NCBI RefSeq assembly: GCF_000143685.1
Contig: NC_014328.1
Span: 930,001-994,000, forward strand
Reading direction: 5' to 3'
Source of the DNA: Clostridium ljungdahlii DSM 13528
GTDB lineage: Bacteria > Bacillota > Clostridia > Clostridiales > Clostridiaceae
DNA: 64,000 nt
The first letter of the stretch is position 1; each line of letters opens with the position of its first letter. The notes under the pieces are model-generated. The model ran no database searches. It was not told the origin of the DNA and saw only the letters and a list, made by a program, of their open reading frames with translations. Below, one piece after another: positions 1-8,396 of this stretch. Position numbers and translations under genes: made by a program.

Positions 1-668
1 TCACCTACCTGAAGATTTTTAGAATCACCTAATTCTGCTACAGCTGGCATCTTTTCATTGGTAGTTACTTTAATTATGGCTAGATCTAGGCCTGCATCAT
101 AATTTACTACTTTTGCAGTTGCTTCCTTTTTATTGTTAAATATTACACTTACTTTTTCAGCGGATTCTATAACATGATAATTTGTAAGTATATATCCATC
201 TTCATTTATTATTATACCTGACCCCATGCCATCATCTTGGTTGTCGCTACTGTTGCCGTTTGATTGACTTTCATCAGATTGACTGTTACCAGAAAAACCA
301 AATATATCGGATGACTGTGAAGCAGTTTTTATAGATACTCCAACTACAGCAGGACCTACTTTCTTTGCTATTTCAGATACGGTAAGGCCGCCTTTTGCAG
401 TTGATACAGGGGAAGCATCTATAGTAGAAGATTTTTCATTTCCTGTATTTTGTAAAGCTAGATTTTGATATAATGGGGTGCTCTTAAACATACCTAATGT
501 TGGTATGAAATATAAGGCACCTGCAATTGAAATACTTCCACCTATTATACTGCATATTAATCCTACAGCTATATAAGACATAAATTTTTTACTTCTTTTA
601 AGTTTATCTTTGAATTTAGTTTTTAAACTTATTTTTGAAGTATCATATTCATTGTTGAAATTACCCAT
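1..668 (-). CDS. htrA: HtrA/DegP-family membrane-anchored serine protease (N-terminal part)
   Basis: Envelope quality-control protease; only the first ~222 codons lie in the window and the gene runs off the left edge. Read from the ATG at 668, it has a short charged cytoplasmic head, one membrane segment (about residues 33-57), a Ser/Asn/Gly-rich linker and the start of the trypsin-like domain. Two parts of the catalytic triad are visible: His in ILTNYHVIES and Asp in DAGLDLAIIK. The catalytic Ser and the expected PDZ domain must lie beyond position 1. A GGAGGT ribosome binding site (complement of 675-680) precedes the start. It is divergent from the MarR/MATE pair and shares its 186-bp upstream region. 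The family is clear; the exact paralogue is not. Confidence 0.93.
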   Translation of the reverse strand, partial: MGNFNNEYDTSKISLKTKFKDKLKRSKKFMSYIAVGLICSIIGGSISIAGALYFIPTLGMFKSTPLYQNLALQNTGNEKSSTIDASPVSTAKGGLTVSEIAKKVGPAVVGVSIKTASQSSDIFGFSGNSQSDESQSNGNSSDNQDDGMGSGIIINEDGYILTNYHVIESAEKVSVIFNNKKEATAKVVNYDAGLDLAIIKVTTNEKMPAVAELGDSKNLQVG

Positions 669-790
669 GTAAGTACCTCCTAAAAAATTTTATTATTTAT
701 TTCATGTATATATAATAGAGTTGCTTTGTTACAGTTGTATGACAGAAGTGTTAATGAGTTGTGACAATTTTGCTTTAAATTTTACTAAAT

Positions 791-823
791 AGTATTGACA
801 ATACTTATTTATTATTATAACAT
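791..823 (+). promoter_or_regulatory. Promoter with palindromic MarR-type operator over the -35 box
   Basis: TTGACA at 795-800 is followed 17 bp later by TAACAT (818-823), or 15 bp later by TATAAC (816-821). The -35 sits inside a perfect palindrome, AGTATTG-A-CAATACT (791-805). MarR-family dimers typically bind such short palindromes and block their own promoter, so autoregulation of the downstream MarR/MATE operon is the natural inference. Binding is not shown by the sequence itself. Confidence 0.7.
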
Positions 824-854
824 AGGTTGTGCAATTAATTAGGAGGCTAACTAA

Positions 855-1295
855 ATGGAAAGCAAAGCAAAATGTGAACCCTGTGATAAATTTATAACAT
901 ATTGGCTTAGGGTAATTTATAGAAATATGACAAATTTACATAATAGTAAACTTGCTAAATATGGTTTGACTACATCACAAGTAGGAGTACTTGTACACTT
1001 ATGGATAGAAGATGGGTTAACTCAGAAGGAAATAGCCGAAGAACTTCAATTAAGACCAGCTTCCATTACAGGGCTTGTAAATACTTTAGTATCAAAGGGA
1101 TGGATAGATAGAAGAGAGGACACTAAAGATGCCAGAATAAATAGAATTTATCTTACAGAAGAAGGAAAAAACATAAGGCTTAAATGTATGTCAGCAAACG
1201 ATGAAATAGAGGCAACCTTAAGCAGTGGGTTTTCAAAAGAAGAAAAGCAGCTTATGCTTTGTTGGCTGAAAAAATTGAATAAGAATTTATTGTAG
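855..1295 (+). CDS. MarR-family transcriptional regulator
   Basis: Winged-helix regulator of 146 aa, the usual MarR length. The helix-turn-helix and wing are visible: LTQKEIAEELQLRPASITGL (about residues 55-74) followed by LVSKGWIDRREDTKDARINR, the classic MarR wing with the conserved D-R pair. Its ATG at 855 follows AGGAGGC at 841-847. It lies 50 bp upstream of a MATE efflux pump on the same strand, so the usual arrangement of a ligand-relieved repressor and its exporter is likely. An operator-like palindrome covers its own promoter. An N-terminal CEPCDKF stretch with two cysteines is a possible redox or metal handle, but this is speculative. Confidence 0.93.
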   Translation: MESKAKCEPCDKFITYWLRVIYRNMTNLHNSKLAKYGLTTSQVGVLVHLWIEDGLTQKEIAEELQLRPASITGLVNTLVSKGWIDRREDTKDARINRIYLTEEGKNIRLKCMSANDEIEATLSSGFSKEEKQLMLCWLKKLNKNLL

Positions 1296-1298
1296 AAC

Positions 1299-1317
1299 AG
1301 CCTAAAATATTTAGGCT
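1299..1317 (+). other. Short intercistronic hairpin between marR and the MATE gene
   Basis: AGCCTAAA (1299-1306) and TTTAGGCT (1310-1317) form a perfect 8-bp stem with a 3-nt loop. It is not followed by a T-run, so it does not look like a full terminator. It could lower expression of the distal gene or mark an RNA processing point; neither can be told from sequence. Confidence 0.45.
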
Positions 1318-1345
1318 ATTAACTATTTCTATAGGAGGAATTAAT

Positions 1346-2734
1346 TTGGAAAGATCAGTAAAATTAAGAGATGAAAAAGTTGGTAAATTACTATTGGAAT
1401 TTTCTATACCAGCTATAATTGGCATGCTAGTTAACTCACTTTATATTGTAATAGACAGGATATTTATAGGAAGAGTTGTTGGAGCTATGGCTATATCAGG
1501 TGTAAGTTTGACTTTCCCTATATCTATACTTATAATGGCTTTTGGTATGCTTGTAGGAATAGGTGCTGCAGCAAGAATATCCATAAGGCTGGGAGAAAAC
1601 AATAAAGATGAAGCAGAGCACATATTAGGAAATGCATTTGTACTTTTGATTATAGTTTCTATAGTAATTACAATTTTGGGACTTATTTTTGTGGACCCTA
1701 TGTTGAGGGGGTTTGGAGCTAGTGATAACACTATAGGTTATGCTAGGCAGTTTATAACTATTTTAATTTCTGTTTCTACATTTCAGACTGTAGGTTTTGG
1801 ATTAAATAATGTAATACGTTCGGAAGGCGATCCTAAGACAGCAATGAATACAATGCTTATAGGAGGTATATGTAATATAATATTGGACTTCCTATTTATA
1901 TATATACTTCATTTTGGAATAAAAGGAGCGGCTATAGCTACTTCAATTTCTCAGGGCATAAACATGATATGGGTACTTTATTATTTCTTAAAGGGAAATA
2001 GTATGCTTAGAATAAAAAAGAAGTATCTTCGTTTAAACAAAGATATAGTTGCAAGCATTTTCTCTATAGGAATGTCTCCATTTGCAATGCAGGTTGCTGC
2101 AAGTTTGGTAAATGTTATATTGAATAAAAGTTTAGCAATATATGGAGGAGATTTAGCTATAGGTGCTATGGGTATAATAAATGGTATATCTACTATGATA
2201 CTCATGCCTATATTTGGAATAAATCAAGGGTCACAGCCAGTAATTGGGTTTAATTATGGAGCTAAACTGCATAGACGTGTAAAGAAAGCATTACTACTTG
2301 CAATTGCAGCAGCAACTTTTATATCTGCCGCAGGAGGAATTGCAGTTCAAGTTTTCCCTACAGTTTTAGTAAATATGTTTAATAAGTCTGATATGAACTT
2401 GACTAATATAACTGTAAATGGAATAAAAATATTTATGATTATGTTTCCTATAATAGGATTTCAAATAGTAAGCTCTAACTTTTTTCAAGCTATAGGAAAA
2501 GCTAAAATATCTATGTTTTTAGCACTTTTAAGACAGGTAATAGTTCTTATTCCTATGCTTCTTATACTCCCAAGAATATTTAAGCTAAATGGAGTGTGGA
2601 TGGCAGCTCCTGTATCCGATGCTGTAGCTTCCATATTGACGGCTTTGTTTTTATATTTTGAAATTAAGAAGTTAAATTCAAATGAAAAAGAAAATTTGTC
2701 TTCACCAGAAATATCTGCAGAATTGACAAAGTAA
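1346..2734 (+). CDS. MATE-family multidrug efflux transporter
   Basis: Twelve-helix Na+- or H+-coupled drug/toxin exporter of the inner membrane, 462 aa, normal length for the NorM/MepA-type MATE family. Starts at TTG 1346 behind AGGAGGA (1333-1339). The opening LLLEFSIPAIIGMLVNSLYI and the internal pseudo-repeat near residues 235-260 (IFSIGMSPFAMQVAAS) match the two-bundle MATE pattern, and GINQGSQPVIGFNYGA is the typical second-half motif. It is the second gene of a MarR-controlled pair, which suggests induction by its own substrate. The substrate is not predictable. Confidence 0.93.
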   Translation: MERSVKLRDEKVGKLLLEFSIPAIIGMLVNSLYIVIDRIFIGRVVGAMAISGVSLTFPISILIMAFGMLVGIGAAARISIRLGENNKDEAEHILGNAFVLLIIVSIVITILGLIFVDPMLRGFGASDNTIGYARQFITILISVSTFQTVGFGLNNVIRSEGDPKTAMNTMLIGGICNIILDFLFIYILHFGIKGAAIATSISQGINMIWVLYYFLKGNSMLRIKKKYLRLNKDIVASIFSIGMSPFAMQVAASLVNVILNKSLAIYGGDLAIGAMGIINGISTMILMPIFGINQGSQPVIGFNYGAKLHRRVKKALLLAIAAATFISAAGGIAVQVFPTVLVNMFNKSDMNLTNITVNGIKIFMIMFPIIGFQIVSSNFFQAIGKAKISMFLALLRQVIVLIPMLLILPRIFKLNGVWMAAPVSDAVASILTALFLYFEIKKLNSNEKENLSSPEISAELTK

Positions 2735-2789
2735 TTAATGCACAATAATCGGGCATTGTGAACTGTGAATTTAGAAAAAGAGGTATGGT

Positions 2790-4463
2790 ATGCATAAGTG
2801 GCGTGATTTATCTATACTTGGAGAAATGTATGAAAGATCAATGGAAAAGGAAGAAAGAAAACGGAAGGGGAGTTTTTATACTCCTCATTACATAGTTGAC
2901 TATATAGTGAAGAATATTATGTCAAATTTAGATCTTAAGAAAAATCCTTTTATAAAAGTATTAGATCCTTCTTGTGGAAGTGGATATTTTCTAGTAAGAG
3001 TATACGAAATTTTAATGGAAAAGTTCAGTCAAAATTTAGAGACCATTAGAAATACTTTTAACGATAAAACTTATACCATTGAAACTGAAGATGGATTAAA
3101 GAGTATAGACGGATTTCACTATTGGCAGCAGGAAAATTTAAGCTTTCATATATTAAAGAAATGTATATATGGTGCAGATATAGACAGCATCGCTGTAGAG
3201 CTTACAAAAATTAATTTAAGTAAAGTCAGTGGTATAAACATTAATATGGAGGACAATATCATATGCTGCAACAGCCTTATAAAGTGGAATCAAATTGATA
3301 ATGTAGAAAAATATAAGGAATCTAATATTCAATCTGTTGTTAAGTTTTGGAACACAAAATATGATTATGTACTGGGGAATCCTCCTTGGGTATCTTTAAG
3401 TCGAAAGAATAAGATGAATATAGAGGATGGATTGTTAAAGTATTATAGTGAAAATTATAATGGAAATACATATTTACCTAATTTGTATGAGTATTTTATA
3501 AAAAGGTCTATGGAAATATTAAAGCCGGGAGGAAGATTTGGATTTGTAGTTCCTGATAGGCTGTCACGAAATCTTCAATACAGTGAACTTAGAAAGAGTT
3601 TACTTGAAAATTATAATATATTAAATCTTGTGTTTGAGATAGATTTTCCGGAAATAAACACAGATTCTATGATTATGATAGCAGAAAATAAACATAGAAA
3701 AGTAAATAAAATAGAAATAGATATTTATAAGAAGAGGACATATGAAATGTATCAGCATGAATATCTGAAAAATTCAAAATTTAAGTTTACATATTGTTGT
3801 TATAATCAAAACTTAAGCATAAAGGATTGTATAGAGAAAAATAGCAGCAAATTAAAAAGCATTTCCAAGACTTTTACAGGATTTATAGGTTATAGTAAAA
3901 AAATAACTCCTGTTAAAAAAAATCAACATCAGGTTGAAGTATTAAAAGGGGAAAATATAAAAAAGTTTCGAGTTTTAAACAATTACTATTATGATTTTGT
4001 GCCTGAAAACATAATAGGCGGAACTAAAAATATAGAAAAACTTACTTTTAAAAATAAATTAGTAATAAGGAAAACTGGAAAAAATTTAATAGCAGCTTTA
4101 GATGATAAGGGACGTATAATAGAACAATCTCTATATGGAATAATAAGTACAAATGAGGAATTTTCACCTCAGTATATTTTGGCAATATTGAATTCAGAGT
4201 TAATTCAATGGTATTATTTAAATTTTTTAATTACCAACTCTAATTCTATTCCACAAATTAAAAAATGCAATTTGGATGAAATACCAATAAGACATTGCAG
4301 CAGACAAGCTAAAGAAGACATAGAAAAATTAGTTTGCAAAATTATAAATGATAATGATCAAAAAAATATGTTGAAGAAAATATTAGATGATGAGATATTT
4401 GAATTATATAATATTGATCATAATTATAGAAGAATTATATTAAATGATATTGAAAATAATTAA
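2790..4463 (+). CDS. Solitary N6-adenine DNA methyltransferase (Eco57I/TaqI-like, type IIG-related)
   Basis: DNA adenine methyltransferase of 557 aa. Visible in order: the motif X region KRKGSFYTPHYIVDYIV near residue 28, AdoMet-binding motif I VLDPSCGSGYFLVRV near residues 56-70, and catalytic motif IV NPPWVSL near residues 197-203. After these comes a C-terminal target-recognition-like part (to about residue 540) with the FTGFIG and PQYILAILNSEL blocks common in Eco57I-type enzymes. There is no nuclease PD-(D/E)XK region at the N-terminus and no restriction gene beside it, so it looks like an orphan methylase. The size and layout recall the clostridial sporulation-linked enzyme CamA, but NPPW differs and orthology is not claimed. 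Weak RBS (AGAGGT) directly upstream of ATG 2790. Confidence 0.88.
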   Translation: MHKWRDLSILGEMYERSMEKEERKRKGSFYTPHYIVDYIVKNIMSNLDLKKNPFIKVLDPSCGSGYFLVRVYEILMEKFSQNLETIRNTFNDKTYTIETEDGLKSIDGFHYWQQENLSFHILKKCIYGADIDSIAVELTKINLSKVSGININMEDNIICCNSLIKWNQIDNVEKYKESNIQSVVKFWNTKYDYVLGNPPWVSLSRKNKMNIEDGLLKYYSENYNGNTYLPNLYEYFIKRSMEILKPGGRFGFVVPDRLSRNLQYSELRKSLLENYNILNLVFEIDFPEINTDSMIMIAENKHRKVNKIEIDIYKKRTYEMYQHEYLKNSKFKFTYCCYNQNLSIKDCIEKNSSKLKSISKTFTGFIGYSKKITPVKKNQHQVEVLKGENIKKFRVLNNYYYDFVPENIIGGTKNIEKLTFKNKLVIRKTGKNLIAALDDKGRIIEQSLYGIISTNEEFSPQYILAILNSELIQWYYLNFLITNSNSIPQIKKCNLDEIPIRHCSRQAKEDIEKLVCKIINDNDQKNMLKKILDDEIFELYNIDHNYRRIILNDIENN

Positions 4464-4485
4464 CTCAACTTTCGCAGTTTAAAAA
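4464..4485 (+). repeat. Copy 1 of a 22-bp dispersed repeat
   Basis: These 22 bases, starting at the codon after the methyltransferase stop, recur exactly at 50578-50599. In this copy TTCGCA (4471-4476) pairs with TGCGAA (4489-4494) to give a small hairpin. It may be a short dispersed palindromic element. Confidence 0.6.
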
Positions 4486-4511
4486 TAATGCGAAGCAAAT
4501 CTTTTTAAAAT

Positions 4512-4556
4512 AACAAAGTTCAAAATTTGATATTTTAATTTTATACTTTGTTCTTT
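4512..4556 (+). terminator. Weak candidate terminator after the methyltransferase
   Basis: AACAAAGT (4512-4519) pairs with ACTTTGTT (4545-4552) around a long AT-rich loop, followed by a mixed T/A run. It is the best termination candidate downstream of the methyltransferase, but the loop is long. Confidence 0.35.
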
Positions 4557-4741
4557 AAAAATTTTATATGTGCTGTTTCACATTCTATATACAATAAATT
4601 TATACAAAAAAGTACTTGATTTTTAGTTATATTCTCCCTAATATATTTATTAAGGATGATAAAGAATATGAAAAATTTTAAGCTTTAATGAATTTTAGAT
4701 TTGATAAGTATCTAAATAAAATAGTGATAGGGGGACAATTT

Positions 4742-4951
4742 GTGATTACATTATTTGGCATTTTATTTGCGATTTTTGCTGTGTATATTGTATTTTCTTT
4801 GTTAGGGATTATAGTGCTTCCACTTGTAGGCATAGTTATATTTCTAGCTTTTATAATGGCCATTATAGGATTTGCTTTTAAAATAGTATTTTCGCTGCCT
4901 TTTTTAATATTTGTTGTTATACTTGGATTTTTACATTTTAGTAAGAGATAG
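4742..4951 (+). CDS. Small hydrophobic membrane protein, function unknown
   Basis: A 69-aa protein that is almost entirely membrane-spanning (two or three helices, e.g. ITLFGILFAIFAVYIVFSLL) and ends HFSKR. GTG 4742 is chosen because AGGGGGAC lies at 4729-4736. An in-frame ATG at 4688 would add 18 residues but has no ribosome binding site. No family is recognised. It sits alone between the methyltransferase and the riboswitch-controlled purine permease, on the same strand. Confidence 0.6.
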   Translation: MITLFGILFAIFAVYIVFSLLGIIVLPLVGIVIFLAFIMAIIGFAFKIVFSLPFLIFVVILGFLHFSKR

Positions 4952-4963
4952 TTTATAAAAATG

Positions 4964-4992
4964 TTGACTTATTATGAACAAGATGATAATAT
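4964..4992 (+). promoter_or_regulatory. Sigma-A promoter for the purine permease leader
   Basis: TTGACT (4964-4969), 17-bp spacer, TAATAT (4987-4992). Transcription would begin near position 5000, about 25 nt before the purine riboswitch aptamer, which is the expected distance. Confidence 0.7.
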
Positions 4993-5025
4993 AAAAACGT
5001 ACATTAAATAATTTTTTTAGCAGAA

Positions 5026-5095
5026 CATTCGTATAATCTTGATAATATGGTTCAAGAGTATCTACCAAGGTACCAAAAATCCTTGACTATGAGTG
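5026..5095 (+). promoter_or_regulatory. Purine riboswitch, guanine class
   Basis: Canonical purine aptamer. P1 is formed by CATTC (5026-5030) and GAGTG (5091-5095). The conserved TATAATC, the L2 loop ending ATATGG, the J2/3 segment TATCTACC and the J3/1 segment GACTATG are all present. The specificity base before the final UAUG is C, as in guanine/hypoxanthine aptamers; adenine aptamers have U there. It controls the adjacent purine permease, so high guanine should reduce import. Confidence 0.93.
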
Positions 5096-5129
5096 GATTC
5101 CGTGAAAATGGTATTTTTTTAACTATTTT

Positions 5130-5170
5130 CTAACTTGGATTATCCCATAATTCATGTTAGAAATTTTTTA
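5130..5170 (+). terminator. Terminator-like hairpin of the riboswitch expression platform
   Basis: CTAAC...GTTAG (5130-5160) folds into a 13-bp stem with one mismatch and a CCC loop, followed by a T-run at 5164-5169, just before the permease RBS. This fits an intrinsic terminator operated by the aptamer. A second U-run at 5114-5120 could terminate an alternative fold, so the exact switching partner strands are unresolved. Confidence 0.6.
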
Positions 5171-5187
5171 ATTTTGGAGGGAATTAC

Positions 5188-6624
5188 ATGAATGTTGAAA
5201 AAGCGAACAAAAATGACGGTGGCAATTTATCTTTTTTAGAATCATTTTTTAAATTGCCGGAAAACAATACTACTGTAAAGACAGAGATTTTAGCAGGTGT
5301 TACTACTTTTATTACTATGGCCTATATAATCTTTGTAAATCCAACTATACTTATGCAGGCAGGAATGAATGTGCATGGACTTATGGGAGATGCAGCGGTT
5401 AAAGCCGGGTTATCTGCAATAAATGATCCTATTGTAGGATCTATATTTACGGCAACTTGTATAGCAGCGGCTGTTGGAACTTTCATAATGGCACTTTATG
5501 CAAATCTACCTTTTGCACAGGCACCAGGAATGGGACTTAATGCATTTTTTACTTACAGCGTTTGTTTAGGTATGCATTATACATGGCATCAAGCATTGGC
5601 AGCAGTTTTAGTTTCAGGAATAATTTTTATTATAATAACAGTAACTTCCATAAGGGAAAAAATTGTAGATGCTCTTCCATTTAATTTAAAACTTGCTATA
5701 TCAGGAGGTATCGGACTTTTTATAGCTCTTATAGGTCTAAAAAATGCAGGAATTGTAATATCAGATCCTTCTACACTGGTTGCTTTTGGAAAACTTACTA
5801 GTGCACCCGTTTTACTAGCAATTATAGGTATTTTAATTACAGTTATACTTATGGCAAGAAATGTTAAAGGATCAATTTTAATAGGAATAATATTAACTAC
5901 TATAGTTGGTATACCTTTAGGAGTGACACATCTTACGGGAATAAAAGTTGTAAGTGCACCACCATCACTTGCACCTACGTTCTTTGCTTTTGATTTTAAG
6001 GGACTTTTGGGAATAGGAAAAGCAGGTGTAGTTGGAGGTTTAACTAGCATAATTATGGTAGTCATAACATTTACTTTAGTAGATTTGTTTGATACTATAG
6101 GAACACTTGTTGGAACAGCTGAAAAAGCTGGTATGGTTGATGAAAATGGAAGAGTTAAAAATATGCACAAGGCTCTTTTTGCAGATTCCCTTGCAACTAC
6201 TATTGGTTCAATGCTAGGAACAAGTACTGTTAATACATATGTAGAATCTACTTCAGGTGTATCTGCAGGAGGTAGGACAGGACTTACATCATGTGTTGTT
6301 GGAATACTATTTATACTTTCATTATTCTTTAGTGGACTAGTTGGAATAGTTCCTACCCAAGCTACAGCTCCAGCACTTATAATTGTAGGGGCACTTATGA
6401 TTGGAGTAGTTACTAAAATAGACTTTAGTGATTTTACAGAAGGACTTCCAGCTTTCTTTGCTATAGCATTTATGCCTTTTAGTTATAGTATAGCAAATGG
6501 TATAGCAGCAGCAATAATATTTTATCCAATAGTTAAAATAGTTACAGGAAAATATAAGGAAGTTCATCCAATAGTATATGTACTTGCAGCTTTATTCATA
6601 TTTAGATTTGCTATGCTTTCATAA
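5188..6624 (+). CDS. pbuG: PbuG/AzgA-type guanine-hypoxanthine permease
   Basis: Inner-membrane purine importer of the NCS2/AzgA-like group, 478 aa. The N-terminal TEILAGVTTFITMAYIIFVN and the later QAPGMGLNAFFTY and DLFDTIGTLVGTAEKAGM blocks are signatures of AzgA/PbuG-type guanine/hypoxanthine permeases rather than of xanthine or uracil members. About 12-14 membrane segments are visible. ATG 5188 follows GGAGGGA. The upstream guanine-class riboswitch independently supports the substrate. It is monocistronic, closed by a long perfect terminator. Confidence 0.93.
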   Translation: MNVEKANKNDGGNLSFLESFFKLPENNTTVKTEILAGVTTFITMAYIIFVNPTILMQAGMNVHGLMGDAAVKAGLSAINDPIVGSIFTATCIAAAVGTFIMALYANLPFAQAPGMGLNAFFTYSVCLGMHYTWHQALAAVLVSGIIFIIITVTSIREKIVDALPFNLKLAISGGIGLFIALIGLKNAGIVISDPSTLVAFGKLTSAPVLLAIIGILITVILMARNVKGSILIGIILTTIVGIPLGVTHLTGIKVVSAPPSLAPTFFAFDFKGLLGIGKAGVVGGLTSIIMVVITFTLVDLFDTIGTLVGTAEKAGMVDENGRVKNMHKALFADSLATTIGSMLGTSTVNTYVESTSGVSAGGRTGLTSCVVGILFILSLFFSGLVGIVPTQATAPALIIVGALMIGVVTKIDFSDFTEGLPAFFAIAFMPFSYSIANGIAAAIIFYPIVKIVTGKYKEVHPIVYVLAALFIFRFAMLS

Positions 6625-6632
6625 TTATAAAT

Positions 6633-6697
6633 AAACAAAAATAAGAGCTATTTATAGCAATTTGAAAAATTGCTATAAATAGCTCTTATTTTTGTTT
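6633..6697. terminator. 31-bp perfect-stem bidirectional terminator
   Basis: 6633-6663 and 6667-6697 are exact reverse complements around a 3-nt loop. The stem is AT-rich at its base (AAACAAAAATAAGAGC), giving a T-rich tail on both strands. It ends the purine permease transcript. No gene is on the opposite strand nearby, so the plus-strand role dominates. Confidence 0.85.
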
Positions 6698-6863
6698 TTG
6701 AAGTAACTTAGAAATATCTAAATGTTTTTTGTTTTTTCTAATGTAATTTTGCTATTTTTTCTTTTGATTTATTTATAAAAAATCAATATGTAAATATGTA
6801 TATTGTATACAAGTTTGATAAATAATATTATAAAGTTATATATTAAGGTGGTCTATTATAAAT

Positions 6864-8396
6864 ATGCGTAATAAAAATGGAAAAGCCAATAATAAAATTT
6901 CACACCAAAACTATACAAAAAACTGCATAATTAGTAATTCCATTCAGCTAAATATAAGTTTAATTAAAGATATTTTTAATGATAATGATACACTTATTGT
7001 AAGATATTTTGAAAACCAGAAAAACAACAATGTTAAATGCTGTATAATCTTTTTTCAGGAAATGATAGATAGTGAAACAATAAACGCTAATATTATAAAG
7101 CCAATAATTGAAAATACATACTTAAACGAAAAAAATAGTAACGTTGAAAATATTTTAAATCACATAATTTTTTCAAATAATGTAAATAAAACTAAGGATG
7201 TAAATGAAATTATTGAATCAATCTTAAATGGTAATACCGTTCTTTTTTTAGAAGGCACATCAGAAGCTTTAATTATAAGTACCGTTGGATGGAAACCTAG
7301 AGCTATTGAAGAACCGGAAGGAGAAAAAATCCTGCGGGGACCGAGAGAAGGATTTACAGAATCTCTTATGGTGAATCTTTCTATGATAAGAAGAAAACTG
7401 TTAATTCCCGAATTAAAGTTTAAGGTCAGAGTATTAGGTACACAAACGCAAACAAAAATATGCCTATGTTATATAAACGGTATAGTTAATAACAAAATAC
7501 TTAATGAGTTAAATAAAAGATTAGAAAGCATTGACATTGATGGTATTATAGCTTCTAGCTACATACAAGAGCTTATCAATGATGAACCTTTTTCACCATT
7601 TAAGACAATAGGCAGCACTGAAAGACCTGATATTGTTGCAGCAAAATTATTGGAGGGCCGTATTGCAATCATAGTAGAGGGTACCCCGATTGCATTAACT
7701 GTTCCGCATATTTTTATTGAACTTTTTCAGTCTAATGATGATTACTATATTAATTTTTATTTTTCTTCAATAAGCCGATTACTAAGAATACTGAGTTTTA
7801 TAATAACTATAAGTTTGCCTTCAATTTTTATAGCATTAACCACCTTTCACATTGAAGCAATACCAACACCATTAGTTATAAGTATAACTGCAGCAAGGCA
7901 AGGCATCCCATTTCCCATTACGTTAGAAGCTTTGTTGCTGTTGATTGCATTTGAAATTCTCAGAGAAACTGGTGTGCGAATGCCAAATCAAATTGGGCAA
8001 GCTTTTAGCATAGTTGGTGCATTAGTATTAGGCCAGGCATCAGTTGATGCGAGATTTGTAAGTGCACCAATGATAATTATCATAGCACTTACAGGAATAA
8101 CAGGACTTGCAATTCCCAAAATTAAAGGTGGCTCTATTTTATTAAGAATAATATTATTAATGCTTTCTTCTATATTAGGACTATATGGTTTTGTATTTGG
8201 AATAATAGGTATACTGATTCATTTATTTAAAATGCGTTCCTTTGGAGTACCTTATATGCTCAGTCTTATGACATTAAACCCTGAAGATTTAAAAGATACA
8301 GCAATAAGAGCACCTTGGTTTTATATGAAATACCGTCCAAAGTTCATTGCTGCTAGCAACTTAGTAAGAAGGTCATCTGGAGGTAAGAAAAGTTGA
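6864..8396 (+). CDS. Spore germination receptor A subunit (GerA family)
   Basis: Subunit A of a Ger-type nutrient germinant receptor, which sits in the inner spore membrane. 510 aa, normal length. The soluble N-terminal region holds the family blocks GNTVLFLEGTSEALII, RGPREGFTESLMVNLSMIRR, IGSTERPDIVAAKLLEGRIA and VEGTPIALTVPHIFIE. The C-terminal part (about residue 310 onward) has about five membrane helices. ATG 6864 follows AAGGTGG. It overlaps the C subunit by four bases and leads a four-gene operon; expression in the forespore is expected from the family, but no clear sigma-G promoter was identified. The germinant is unknown. Confidence 0.95.
   Translation: MRNKNGKANNKISHQNYTKNCIISNSIQLNISLIKDIFNDNDTLIVRYFENQKNNNVKCCIIFFQEMIDSETINANIIKPIIENTYLNEKNSNVENILNHIIFSNNVNKTKDVNEIIESILNGNTVLFLEGTSEALIISTVGWKPRAIEEPEGEKILRGPREGFTESLMVNLSMIRRKLLIPELKFKVRVLGTQTQTKICLCYINGIVNNKILNELNKRLESIDIDGIIASSYIQELINDEPFSPFKTIGSTERPDIVAAKLLEGRIAIIVEGTPIALTVPHIFIELFQSNDDYYINFYFSSISRLLRILSFIITISLPSIFIALTTFHIEAIPTPLVISITAARQGIPFPITLEALLLLIAFEILRETGVRMPNQIGQAFSIVGALVLGQASVDARFVSAPMIIIIALTGITGLAIPKIKGGSILLRIILLMLSSILGLYGFVFGIIGILIHLFKMRSFGVPYMLSLMTLNPEDLKDTAIRAPWFYMKYRPKFIAASNLVRRSSGGKKS

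Noticed and set aside
2739..2757. CACAAT/ATTGTG hairpin between MATE and methyltransferase genes as a terminator
   Set aside because: Only six base pairs and no T-run.
5589..6170. 193-codon minus-strand open frame
   Set aside because: Mirror of the PbuG coding sequence; no RBS, no family and biased composition.
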